Source: UMGS1696 sp964623635
Lineage (GTDB): Bacteria; Bacillota; Clostridia; Oscillospirales; CAG-272
Length of the DNA: 6,278 nucleotides
Assembly: GCA_964623635.1 (NCBI GenBank)
Contig: CAZUUA010000074.1
Location: forward strand, 1-6,278
Reading direction: 5' to 3'
In this document: positions 1 through 4,601 of the stretch, one piece after another
Layout of the letters: every line of letters begins with the position of its first letter
How positions within the stretch are numbered: the first letter of the stretch is position 1
Position numbers and translations under genes: made by a program
The notes under the pieces: model-generated
Told to the model about the DNA's origin: nothing
The model's database searches: none
What the model saw: the letters and a program-made list of their open reading frames with translations, nothing else

Positions 1-59
1 GGCACATCTGCTTGCATCTTTCCCGTCATACTTCACAAATCCACCTTGCCTTACTTACT

Positions 60-135
60 ATATGGGTATCGCTGTAGGATCGGTGCAGACTGTACATAGC
101 GACCTCTGCCTTCTTTCTTCTGTATTCTGACTTAA
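60..135. repeat. Degenerate intergenic repeat, copy A (upstream of fakA)
   Basis: This non-coding stretch upstream of the fatty acid kinase gene resembles the element at about 3140-3320. Both contain GATCGGTGCA (78-87 here, 3238-3247 there), then TGTAC, then an ATA-rich step, then a CTCTGCC/TTCTGCC block and a pyrimidine-rich TTCT run, in the same order and orientation. Copy A lacks roughly 14 nt between GATCGGTGCA and TGTAC. Imperfect pairing is possible (CGCT 70-73 with AGCG 98-101, GTA 74-76 with TAC 93-95). The alignment was made by eye, so the boundaries are approximate. No convincing promoter for the downstream gene was seen in bases 1-154. Confidence 0.4.
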
Positions 136-140
136 ACGAA

Positions 141-146
141 AAAGGG
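141..146 (+). promoter_or_regulatory. Ribosome binding site of fakA
   Basis: AAAGGG lies 8 nt before the ATG at 155. This supports 155 as the start and gives a product with about 25 residues ahead of the first conserved part of the family. Confidence 0.6.
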
Positions 147-154
147 ATAATGCA

Positions 155-1888
155 ATGGCTATGAATGTAAAATCTACAGAAAACCAGGCCGATAGCCAAG
201 CTGGGTGCACGACGGAATGCCGCACCGACTGGCGGTATCTGGATGGAGAAATGATGGCCAATATGGTCCGTGGCGGTGCTGCCAATCTTCGCTCCAATGC
301 CAGAGAAGTCAACGACCTGAACGTTTTTCCTGTACCGGACGGCGATACAGGCGATAATATGAGCATGACCATCGAGGGCGGCGTGGCGGCACTGGAAGGC
401 TTGGATTCCAACAATCTGGCCGACGTGATGGAGCATATTTCCCATGGGATGCTGCTGGGCGCACGAGGCAACTCCGGTGTGATCCTGTCGCAGTTTTTTG
501 CCGGCATGAACAGAGGCTTTGTGGACTGCGAAAAGGCCGACGCCTATGTGGTGGGACAGGCACTGGAAGCCGGGGTCAAGCAGGCCTACTCCTCCGTCAT
601 CACACCCACCGAGGGCACCATCCTGACCGTGGCACGTGAAGCGGTGGAATATGTGCAGACCCGGATCAACGACAACACCACCATTCCTGAACTGTTCTCC
701 GACCTGACCACCGAGATGTACAACTCTCTCCAACGGACGCCGGAAATATTGGATGTGCTGAAGGAAGCAGGCGTCATCGACAGCGGCGGCGCAGGACTGT
801 TCTATATCATGCTTGGCTTCTCCAAAATTTTGCAAGGCGAGGAGATCACCTCCACGGCAGACGTGCCCAAGACCGCCAAGAATACGGTGGATCTGGACGT
901 GTTCGGCGCCGATTCCGAAATGGTCTACGGCTACTGCACGGAAGCACTGCTAAGACTGCAAAACAGTAAGGTAGACATAGAGTCCTTTGACGTGGGCACC
1001 ATCATCGAATATTTGACCGAGATCGGCAACTCCGTCGTATGCGTGCAAAACGAGAGCATAGTCAAGCTCCATGTACACACCATGCATCCCGGCGACGTGC
1101 TGAACTTCTGCCAGCGCTTTGGCGAGCTCCTGACGGTGAAGATCGAGAACATGAACGTGCAGCACAGCGAGACCCAAAACAAAATACCGGGAAAGCCTGT
1201 CAAGAAGATAAAAGCCTGGAAGGAACACGGCACGGTGGCAGTGGCTTCCGGAGACGGCATTGCGGCATTGTTCCGGCAGCTGGGCGTGGACGTAGTGGTG
1301 CCCGGTGGACAGACGCAAAACCCATCGGCGCAGGATTTTTTGGCAGCCTTTGGTGAAGTCAACGCCGAGCACATCTATGTGTTCCCCAACAACAGCAACA
1401 TCATCATGGCAGCCAAGCAGGCCGCACAGCTCTACGACAAAGCGAAAGTACACGTGATCGAGAGCCGGGATCTGGGACAGGGATACACAGCCATTTCTTC
1501 CATGAATTTCCAGTCGAACGACCCGGCGCAGATCGTAGCCCAGTTAGGCGACGCCATGGAAAACGTAAAGACCGGCTCTGTGTCCACGTCCATACGAGAT
1601 GCCGAGCTGAACGGTGTGCATATCGAGAGTGGGGACTACATCGGCTTTGTGGGTAAGGAAATGCTGGTGTCTCGAAAGAATGTGCTGGATGCCGCCAAGG
1701 AGCTGCTCACCAAAATGGGACTGGACACGGGAGACGTGTACGTGGTGACGGCCTTCTTTGGTGCAGACACATCGGAGGACGACGCCGAAGCCCTGACAGA
1801 CTACATGGCAGAAACCTATCCGGATATAGAATTTTACACCGTATACGGCGGACAGGAGGTATACCCGTTCTTGTTCGTGGTGGAGTGA
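155..1888 (+). CDS. fakA: Fatty acid kinase catalytic subunit FakA (DAK2/DegV domain protein, YloV family)
   Basis: This is a complete 577-residue protein, close to the family's usual ~550. FakA is a cytoplasmic kinase that phosphorylates fatty acids held by FakB (DegV) carriers, making acyl-phosphate for PlsX/PlsY phospholipid synthesis. The N-terminal DhaL/DAK2 nucleotide-binding domain covers roughly residues 28-225. It shows NVFPVPDGDTGDNM with the likely Mg-binding Asp62 and Asp64, the GARGNSG loop at 102-108, PTEGTI at 151-156 and DSGGAG at 209-214. The middle domain contains YGYCTE (Cys261) and LHVHT (His306, His308), candidate metal ligands by analogy with Staphylococcus FakA. The C-terminal DegV-like domain (about 355-577) has PGGQTQNPS and PNNSNIIMAA. 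The first ~25 residues (Lys/Thr/Cys-rich) have no clear family counterpart; Met3 is an alternative start. No asp23/yloU gene, the common partner, is seen just upstream. Family assignment is firm; the exact start is less so. Confidence 0.93.
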   Translation: MAMNVKSTENQADSQAGCTTECRTDWRYLDGEMMANMVRGGAANLRSNAREVNDLNVFPVPDGDTGDNMSMTIEGGVAALEGLDSNNLADVMEHISHGMLLGARGNSGVILSQFFAGMNRGFVDCEKADAYVVGQALEAGVKQAYSSVITPTEGTILTVAREAVEYVQTRINDNTTIPELFSDLTTEMYNSLQRTPEILDVLKEAGVIDSGGAGLFYIMLGFSKILQGEEITSTADVPKTAKNTVDLDVFGADSEMVYGYCTEALLRLQNSKVDIESFDVGTIIEYLTEIGNSVVCVQNESIVKLHVHTMHPGDVLNFCQRFGELLTVKIENMNVQHSETQNKIPGKPVKKIKAWKEHGTVAVASGDGIAALFRQLGVDVVVPGGQTQNPSAQDFLAAFGEVNAEHIYVFPNNSNIIMAAKQAAQLYDKAKVHVIESRDLGQGYTAISSMNFQSNDPAQIVAQLGDAMENVKTGSVSTSIRDAELNGVHIESGDYIGFVGKEMLVSRKNVLDAAKELLTKMGLDTGDVYVVTAFFGADTSEDDAEALTDYMAETYPDIEFYTVYGGQEVYPFLFVVE

Positions 1889-1927
1889 ATGAGAATTTAT
1901 TGAAGCTTTGTAGTGGAGAATACCATC

Positions 1928-1991
1928 TCATTCTAAAAATTTCCCTGACGGAAAATTTTTCCTGAAGTGGTGCTGTGCAAAGTTAGAATGA
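1928..1991. repeat. Nested inverted repeat after fakA
   Basis: An inner hairpin pairs AAAAATTTCC (1935-1944) with GGAAAATTTTT (1950-1960) around the loop CTGAC, with one bulged base. It sits inside an outer perfect 9-base inverted repeat, TCATTCTAA (1928-1936) and TTAGAATGA (1983-1991). The two share bases 1935-1936, so inner and outer pairings partly compete. The inner arm ends in a T run (1956-1960), so it could act as a first weak terminator, but T residues in the stem are not a separate U-tract. Confidence 0.45.
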
Positions 1992-1993
1992 AG

Positions 1994-2053
1994 AAGTAAG
2001 AGATCGGCATAAGGATTTACGTATGTTCTGTACCGGTTTCTTACTTTTTATTT
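1994..2053 (+). terminator. Rho-independent terminator of fakA
   Basis: A 14-bp stem pairs AAGTAAGAGATCGG (1994-2007) with CCGGTTTCTTACTT (2033-2046), with two G-U wobbles, a 25-nt loop and a T-rich tail (2045-2053). It lies about 105 nt after the stop codon of fakA. Its loop resembles those of the two terminators downstream. The 5' arm contains the AGAGATCGG string also present in the intergenic repeat near 3240. Confidence 0.75.
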
Positions 2054-2064
2054 CTGAATTTGTC

Positions 2065-2093
2065 TTGACAAGCGGTGAATTCTGTGGTATTAT
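2065..2093 (+). promoter_or_regulatory. SigA-type promoter of the first CBM9-like gene
   Basis: TTGACA (2065-2070) is followed after exactly 17 nt by TATTAT (2088-2093): a perfect -35 box and a -10 box differing by one base from TATAAT. Transcription is predicted to start near 2100, giving a leader of about 60 nt. Confidence 0.85.
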
Positions 2094-2145
2094 ATAGCTG
2101 TACTTCTATATCCTTGCTGGGGGTATGGAAAACAAAATTTATTGT

Positions 2146-2151
2146 AAGGAG
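2146..2151 (+). promoter_or_regulatory. Ribosome binding site, first CBM9-like gene
   Basis: AAGGAG lies 8 nt before the ATG at 2160. It is a near-perfect Shine-Dalgarno site and fixes the start codon, which opens directly into a signal peptide. Confidence 0.85.
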
Positions 2152-2159
2152 ACTTTATC

Positions 2160-3050
2160 ATGAAAAAGCTCTTTTCCGTTCTGCTGGCTGCTATTTGTGT
2201 AGCCTCTATGGCTGTTATGGCCAATGCCGGTGCCACCAATAACGAACAGCGCAGCATCCCCATGGCCGCTACTGCTCCTACCATCGATGGTAAGATCACC
2301 GACGACGAATGGGACAACGCTCTGACCATCGCCATGAACAAGGACACCATGGACGCCATCTCCGGTACGCTGGAAGACAACTGCCCCAATGGTACCTTCT
2401 ATTGGATGTGGGACTATGAAGGTCTGTACTTCTTTGCAGATGTTACCGACACCACGGCTCCCGACACCAAGCACGCTGCAGGTGCCGGCTCCTACAACTC
2501 CGGTGACGGTATTCAGTTCTGCATTTATCCCGACGTGAACGCCTCCGGTTCCAACGTTGGTGACCTGTACTTCTGGTCTCTGGTTATCGACAAGGACGGC
2601 AATCCCCAGATCGGTGAACACTTCGTATTTGGTACCGGTTCTGCCGGTAACGACGTGCCGGATGCTAAGATCGCTTGCACCCAGAACGGCACCAGCTACA
2701 CCATCGAAGCCTTCATGCCTTGCGTATGCTGGGAATCCTCCAATATGCCCATCACAGTTGTAGAAGGCACCACCTTTGCTTTGACCAACGTACTGATGGA
2801 ACAGAATGGCGGCGCACAGTCTCTGCTGATCGACTCCTCTTGGTTCGACGGCCCCACCGCCAACAAGTACACCCTGACCAGCGATGTAGCCGGTCATGTT
2901 GATGCTCCCGAAACCGAAGCTGAAGTGGTAGACGTTGCTGTAGAAGCAGAAGCTCCTGCTGCCGCTCCCCAGACCTTTGACGCTGGTATCGTAGCTGCTG
3001 TTGCTGCTATCGTATCCGCCGCCGGTTACGCTGTTTCCAAGAAGCACTAA
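2160..3050 (+). CDS. Secreted CBM9-like domain surface protein with C-terminal anchor (paralogue 1)
   Basis: A 296-residue predicted cell-surface protein. Residues 1-23 form a signal peptide (MKK, hydrophobic core, ANA before Gly24). The ectodomain (about 38-245) has the landmarks of carbohydrate-binding module family 9/DOMON-like beta-sandwiches: APTIDGKITDDEW at 39-51, a WDYEGLYFFADVTD strand pair at 84-97, GDGIQF at 115-120 and TIEAFMPC at 181-188. No hydrolase domain is attached, so a binding or structural role on glycans is inferred; the ligand is unknown. An acidic then Ala/Pro linker (about 249-269) leads to PQTFD (270-274), a hydrophobic stretch (275-291) and the tail KKH. This resembles a sortase signal in which the usual Gly of LPxTG is Phe; a plain membrane tail is the alternative. 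The gene is monocistronic, with its own promoter and terminator. Codons (GGT, GCT, ACC, GAC, AAC) suggest high expression. CBM9-like assignment is by motif only. Confidence 0.82.
   Translation: MKKLFSVLLAAICVASMAVMANAGATNNEQRSIPMAATAPTIDGKITDDEWDNALTIAMNKDTMDAISGTLEDNCPNGTFYWMWDYEGLYFFADVTDTTAPDTKHAAGAGSYNSGDGIQFCIYPDVNASGSNVGDLYFWSLVIDKDGNPQIGEHFVFGTGSAGNDVPDAKIACTQNGTSYTIEAFMPCVCWESSNMPITVVEGTTFALTNVLMEQNGGAQSLLIDSSWFDGPTANKYTLTSDVAGHVDAPETEAEVVDVAVEAEAPAAAPQTFDAGIVAAVAAIVSAAGYAVSKKH
2907..3050 (+). repeat. Direct repeat: anchor-encoding 3' end, copy 1
   Basis: These 144 bases encode the linker and anchor of the first CBM9-like protein. Compared codon by codon with 4231-4371 there are 8 base substitutions and one missing codon (GCC, Ala), about 94% identity over 141 aligned bases. 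The similarity starts at a PETEAEVV stretch and runs through the stop codon. Confidence 0.9.
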
Positions 3051-3084
3051 GAAAAGTTAGACGCCACACACAGGTGTAGATAAG

Positions 3085-3133
3085 AAGTGGGTACAAGATT
3101 CACCAATGTCGCTTGTACCCACTTTTGTTTTGT
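3085..3133 (+). terminator. Rho-independent terminator of the first CBM9-like gene
   Basis: A perfect 13-bp stem pairs AAGTGGGTACAAG (3085-3097) with CTTGTACCCACTT (3112-3124) around a 14-nt loop, followed by TTTTGTTTTGTT. It sits 34 nt after the stop codon and should be strong. Confidence 0.92.
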
Positions 3134-3139
3134 TATAAA

Positions 3140-3320
3140 GGTTTTAGGCATATAGGCGGCTTTTTCGTAGGTCCACTCTGCAAAACACGTTTTTGTAGCA
3201 CTGCGGTGACCGGTGCTTCGCAAATTGAGCAGTTAGAGATCGGTGCAAAGCGTATGGTAACCTTGTACCCCATATAGTGCCTTCTGCCACCTACCTTCTC
3301 TCTTTCCGAATTGTGTTCTT
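3140..3320. repeat. Intergenic repeat-like element, copy C
   Basis: The 436-base gap between the two CBM9-like genes holds a terminator at its left end and a promoter and leader at its right. This central part carries no supported gene. It includes a hairpin pairing GGTGCAA (3242-3248) with TTGTACC (3263-3269) around a 14-nt loop, with no U-tract. Read on the minus strand, this core resembles the terminator arms at 3085-3124 and, together with the adjacent GATCTCTAACTG, the fakA terminator. The right part resembles the stretch at 60-135. Bases 3136-3273 are open on the minus strand (46 codons), but the homologous start in copy A reads a different frame, so it is treated as non-coding. Confidence 0.4.
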
Positions 3321-3397
3321 TTCTATGTGCAAATCGGTAAAAAAAGCACGTGAAATTTGTTATGTTGCACAAAATTGCAAAAAAGAACAATACCCTA

Positions 3398-3426
3398 TTG
3401 ACGATTGGGTGAGATTGCTTTATAAT
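3398..3426 (+). promoter_or_regulatory. SigA-type promoter of the second CBM9-like gene
   Basis: TTGACG (3398-3403), exactly 17 nt, then a perfect TATAAT (3421-3426). The predicted transcription start near 3433 gives a leader of about 54 nt. This promoter lies inside an open frame that extends upstream of the gene, which argues that the frame before 3487 is not translated. Confidence 0.87.
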
Positions 3427-3471
3427 AATATATGTACTTTCGGCGTGCTGCGTCGGAGGGAAAATCCATTT

Positions 3472-3477
3472 AAGGAG
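3472..3477 (+). promoter_or_regulatory. Ribosome binding site deciding the start of the second CBM9-like gene
   Basis: AAGGAG lies 9 nt before ATG 3487. The reading frame stays open back to an ATG at 3277, but only the 3487 start has this site, lies after the promoter and opens into a signal peptide. Confidence 0.88.
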
Positions 3478-3486
3478 AGTTTTATT

Positions 3487-4371
3487 ATGAAAAAACTCAC
3501 ACTCGCTGCAGTCGCTCTGACCGTTTCTATGCTGGCAACGGCTGCTTCCGCATTTGCTCCTGTGGGCAACGTCAGTGTTCCGTATGCTACTCCTACTGTG
3601 GATGGCGTCATCAATGCCGACGAATACCCGGCTGAAGGTAAGGTCATCATCGATGCCAAGAACGCTACCGCTGGTGGTTGGATAGGCGAAGTGCCTGCTG
3701 CCAACTCCATCGAGCTGTACTGCGCATGGGACGACACCAACTTCTACCTGGCTGGTAACGTTACCGACCCTGCCTTCACCTACACCACCAATGCAGAAGG
3801 CTACAACGGTGATGCTTTCCAGGTATCCCTGAACGTGGACAATGTGTTCACCACCACCGATGCTTCCTCCAGAGCTATCTTCTACTCTTGGGGTCTGCAG
3901 GAAGATGGTACCGTTGACGTTATGCGTCAGGAATCTACCGAAAACGGTCTGATCAACGGTGCCGGTAAGGGTCAGAAGACCGACAAGGGTTGGTGCTTCG
4001 AAGTGGCTCTGAATTTGGAAATGCTGGCTAACGACGTTTCCAACAAGGCCAACATCGATGCTATCGTAGAACCCGGTATGCCCATCGGCGGTCTGTTCTG
4101 CTACCTGGATAAGGACGAGAGCGGTTCTCTGGTCAACGCATACGCTACCGCTGCTACCGAAACCGTTGGTTGGGACCCGGCTGCACACGGTCTGACCTTC
4201 ATCTTCGCTGAACAGGTTGTGGAGACCGAACCCGAAACCGAAGCTGAAGTAGTTGACGCTGCTGTAGAAGCAGAAACTCCTGCTGCTCCCCAGACCTTCG
4301 ACGCTGGTATCGTAGCTGCTATCGCTGCTATCGTATCCGCTGCCGGTTACGCTGTTTCCAAGAAGCACTAA
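3487..4371 (+). CDS. Secreted CBM9-like domain surface protein with C-terminal anchor (paralogue 2)
   Basis: A 294-residue predicted surface protein with the same plan as its upstream neighbour. The signal peptide spans residues 1-22 (MKKL, hydrophobic core, ASA before Phe23). The ectodomain (about 34-240) shows CBM9-like landmarks: TPTVDGVINADEYP at 35-48, IELYCAWDDTNFYLAGNVTD at 75-94, NGDAFQVSLNVDN at 107-119 and FEVALNLEM at 171-179. The linker is TEPETEAEVVDAAVEAETPA (247-266), followed by PQTFD (268-272), a hydrophobic stretch (273-289) and KKH. The ectodomain matches the neighbour only in these short motifs, so ligand specificity probably differs, whereas the C-terminus is nearly identical. 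Without an enzymatic domain, glycan binding or a cell-wall structural role is inferred only. It has its own near-consensus promoter, AAGGAG and terminator, and the same highly biased codon use. The start at 3487 is chosen over the in-frame ATG at 3277, which would place the promoter inside the coding region and bury the signal peptide. Confidence 0.84.
   Translation: MKKLTLAAVALTVSMLATAASAFAPVGNVSVPYATPTVDGVINADEYPAEGKVIIDAKNATAGGWIGEVPAANSIELYCAWDDTNFYLAGNVTDPAFTYTTNAEGYNGDAFQVSLNVDNVFTTTDASSRAIFYSWGLQEDGTVDVMRQESTENGLINGAGKGQKTDKGWCFEVALNLEMLANDVSNKANIDAIVEPGMPIGGLFCYLDKDESGSLVNAYATAATETVGWDPAAHGLTFIFAEQVVETEPETEAEVVDAAVEAETPAAPQTFDAGIVAAIAAIVSAAGYAVSKKH
4231..4371 (+). repeat. Direct repeat: anchor-encoding 3' end, copy 2
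   Basis: This is the partner of 2907-3050. It encodes PETEAEVV through SKKH and the stop, differing by 8 bases and lacking one Ala codon. Most differences are synonymous or conservative (Val/Ala, Ala/Thr, Val/Ile). Confidence 0.9.
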
Positions 4372-4400
4372 GCTGGGAAGTCAGAATTCAGAAATAAGCA

Positions 4401-4446
4401 AAGTGGGTGCAAGGCTTACATAAGTCCTGCACCCATTTTTGTTTTG
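4401..4446 (+). terminator. Rho-independent terminator of the second CBM9-like gene
   Basis: TGGGTGCA (4404-4411) pairs with TGCACCCA (4428-4435). GG/CC pairs extend it inside past one bulged A, and AAG pairs with TTT outside. It is followed by TTTTTGTTTTG. It lies about 30 nt after the stop, at almost the same distance as the terminator of the neighbouring paralogue, and the two are similar in sequence. Confidence 0.88.
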
Positions 4447-4505
4447 CCTACAAACATAACGCACCCTGCACCCCGACCTCGTACTGCTGACTTTCCCCTT
4501 GGCTC

Positions 4506-4534
4506 TTTACAACCGGCGTAAAATGTGGTATACT
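4506..4534 (+). promoter_or_regulatory. SigA-type promoter of the ABC ATPase gene
   Basis: TTTACA (4506-4511), 17 nt, then TATACT (4529-4534). Each box differs by one base from consensus. Predicted start is near 4541, giving a leader of about 60 nt with a hairpin at its 5' end. Confidence 0.78.
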
Positions 4535-4544
4535 ATAGCTGGCA

Positions 4545-4566
4545 AGCTTGCTACTGTAAGCGAGCT
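4545..4566 (+). promoter_or_regulatory. Leader hairpin at the 5' end of the ABC ATPase transcript
   Basis: AGCTTGCT (4545-4552) pairs with AGCGAGCT (4559-4566), 8 bp including one G-U wobble, around the loop ACTGTA. It falls at the very start of the predicted transcript and has no U-tract, so it is not a terminator. It could be a 5' stabilising stem or a dyad operator; no known regulator motif was recognised. Confidence 0.4.
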
Positions 4567-4587
4567 AACTATGACCAAACCGATGAG

Positions 4588-4593
4588 AGGGAG
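4588..4593 (+). promoter_or_regulatory. Ribosome binding site of the ABC ATPase gene
   Basis: AGGGAG lies 8 nt before ATG 4602. An out-of-frame ATG at 4598 is closer to the site but leads into a different frame. Confidence 0.6.
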
Positions 4594-4601
4594 CGAGATG
4601 T

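Noticed and set aside
1..60. Promoter for fakA (TTGCAT at 12-17 or TTGCCT at 46-51)
   Set aside because: Neither has an acceptable -10 box at 16-18 nt spacing. The real promoter may lie upstream of the window.
150..164. Four-codon ORF (ATG CAA TGG CTA stop) overlapping the fakA start
   Set aside because: Its spacing from AAAGGG is only 3 nt, and so short an overlap arises easily by chance. No evidence supports translational coupling.
2100..2159. Riboswitch in the leader of the first CBM9-like gene
   Set aside because: At about 60 nt it lacks the paired elements of any riboswitch class I recognise, and there is no leader terminator before the gene.
2139..3047. Minus-strand open frame (302 codons) opposite the first CBM9-like gene
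   Set aside because: It is in the same antisense register as the one opposite the paralogue and starts with the same residues because the two 3' ends are near-identical. The low-complexity product has no domain.
3238..3247. GATCGG strings as a specific regulatory motif
   Set aside because: GATCGG alone also occurs inside genes (for example near 1021, 2610 and 4828) because it encodes common Ile-Gly pairs. Only the longer ordered pattern in the intergenic copies is considered meaningful.
3136..3273. 46-codon minus-strand small ORF in the intergenic element, with AGAAGG ahead of its ATG
   Set aside because: The related element at 60-135 also has an ATG at the matching place, but the shared sequence is then read in a different frame, so the protein is not conserved. 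It is better seen as part of a non-coding repeat, though expression is not excluded.
3277..3486. 70-codon N-terminal extension of the second CBM9-like protein from ATG 3277
   Set aside because: The near-perfect promoter at 3398-3426 and AAGGAG at 3472-3477 lie within it, and the signal peptide begins at 3487.
3133..4368. Long minus-strand open frame (411 codons) opposite the second CBM9-like gene
   Set aside because: It is the antisense reading of a gene with a clear promoter, ribosome site, signal peptide and domain motifs. The antisense product shows no recognisable domain, and its length is explained by the biased codons of the sense gene.
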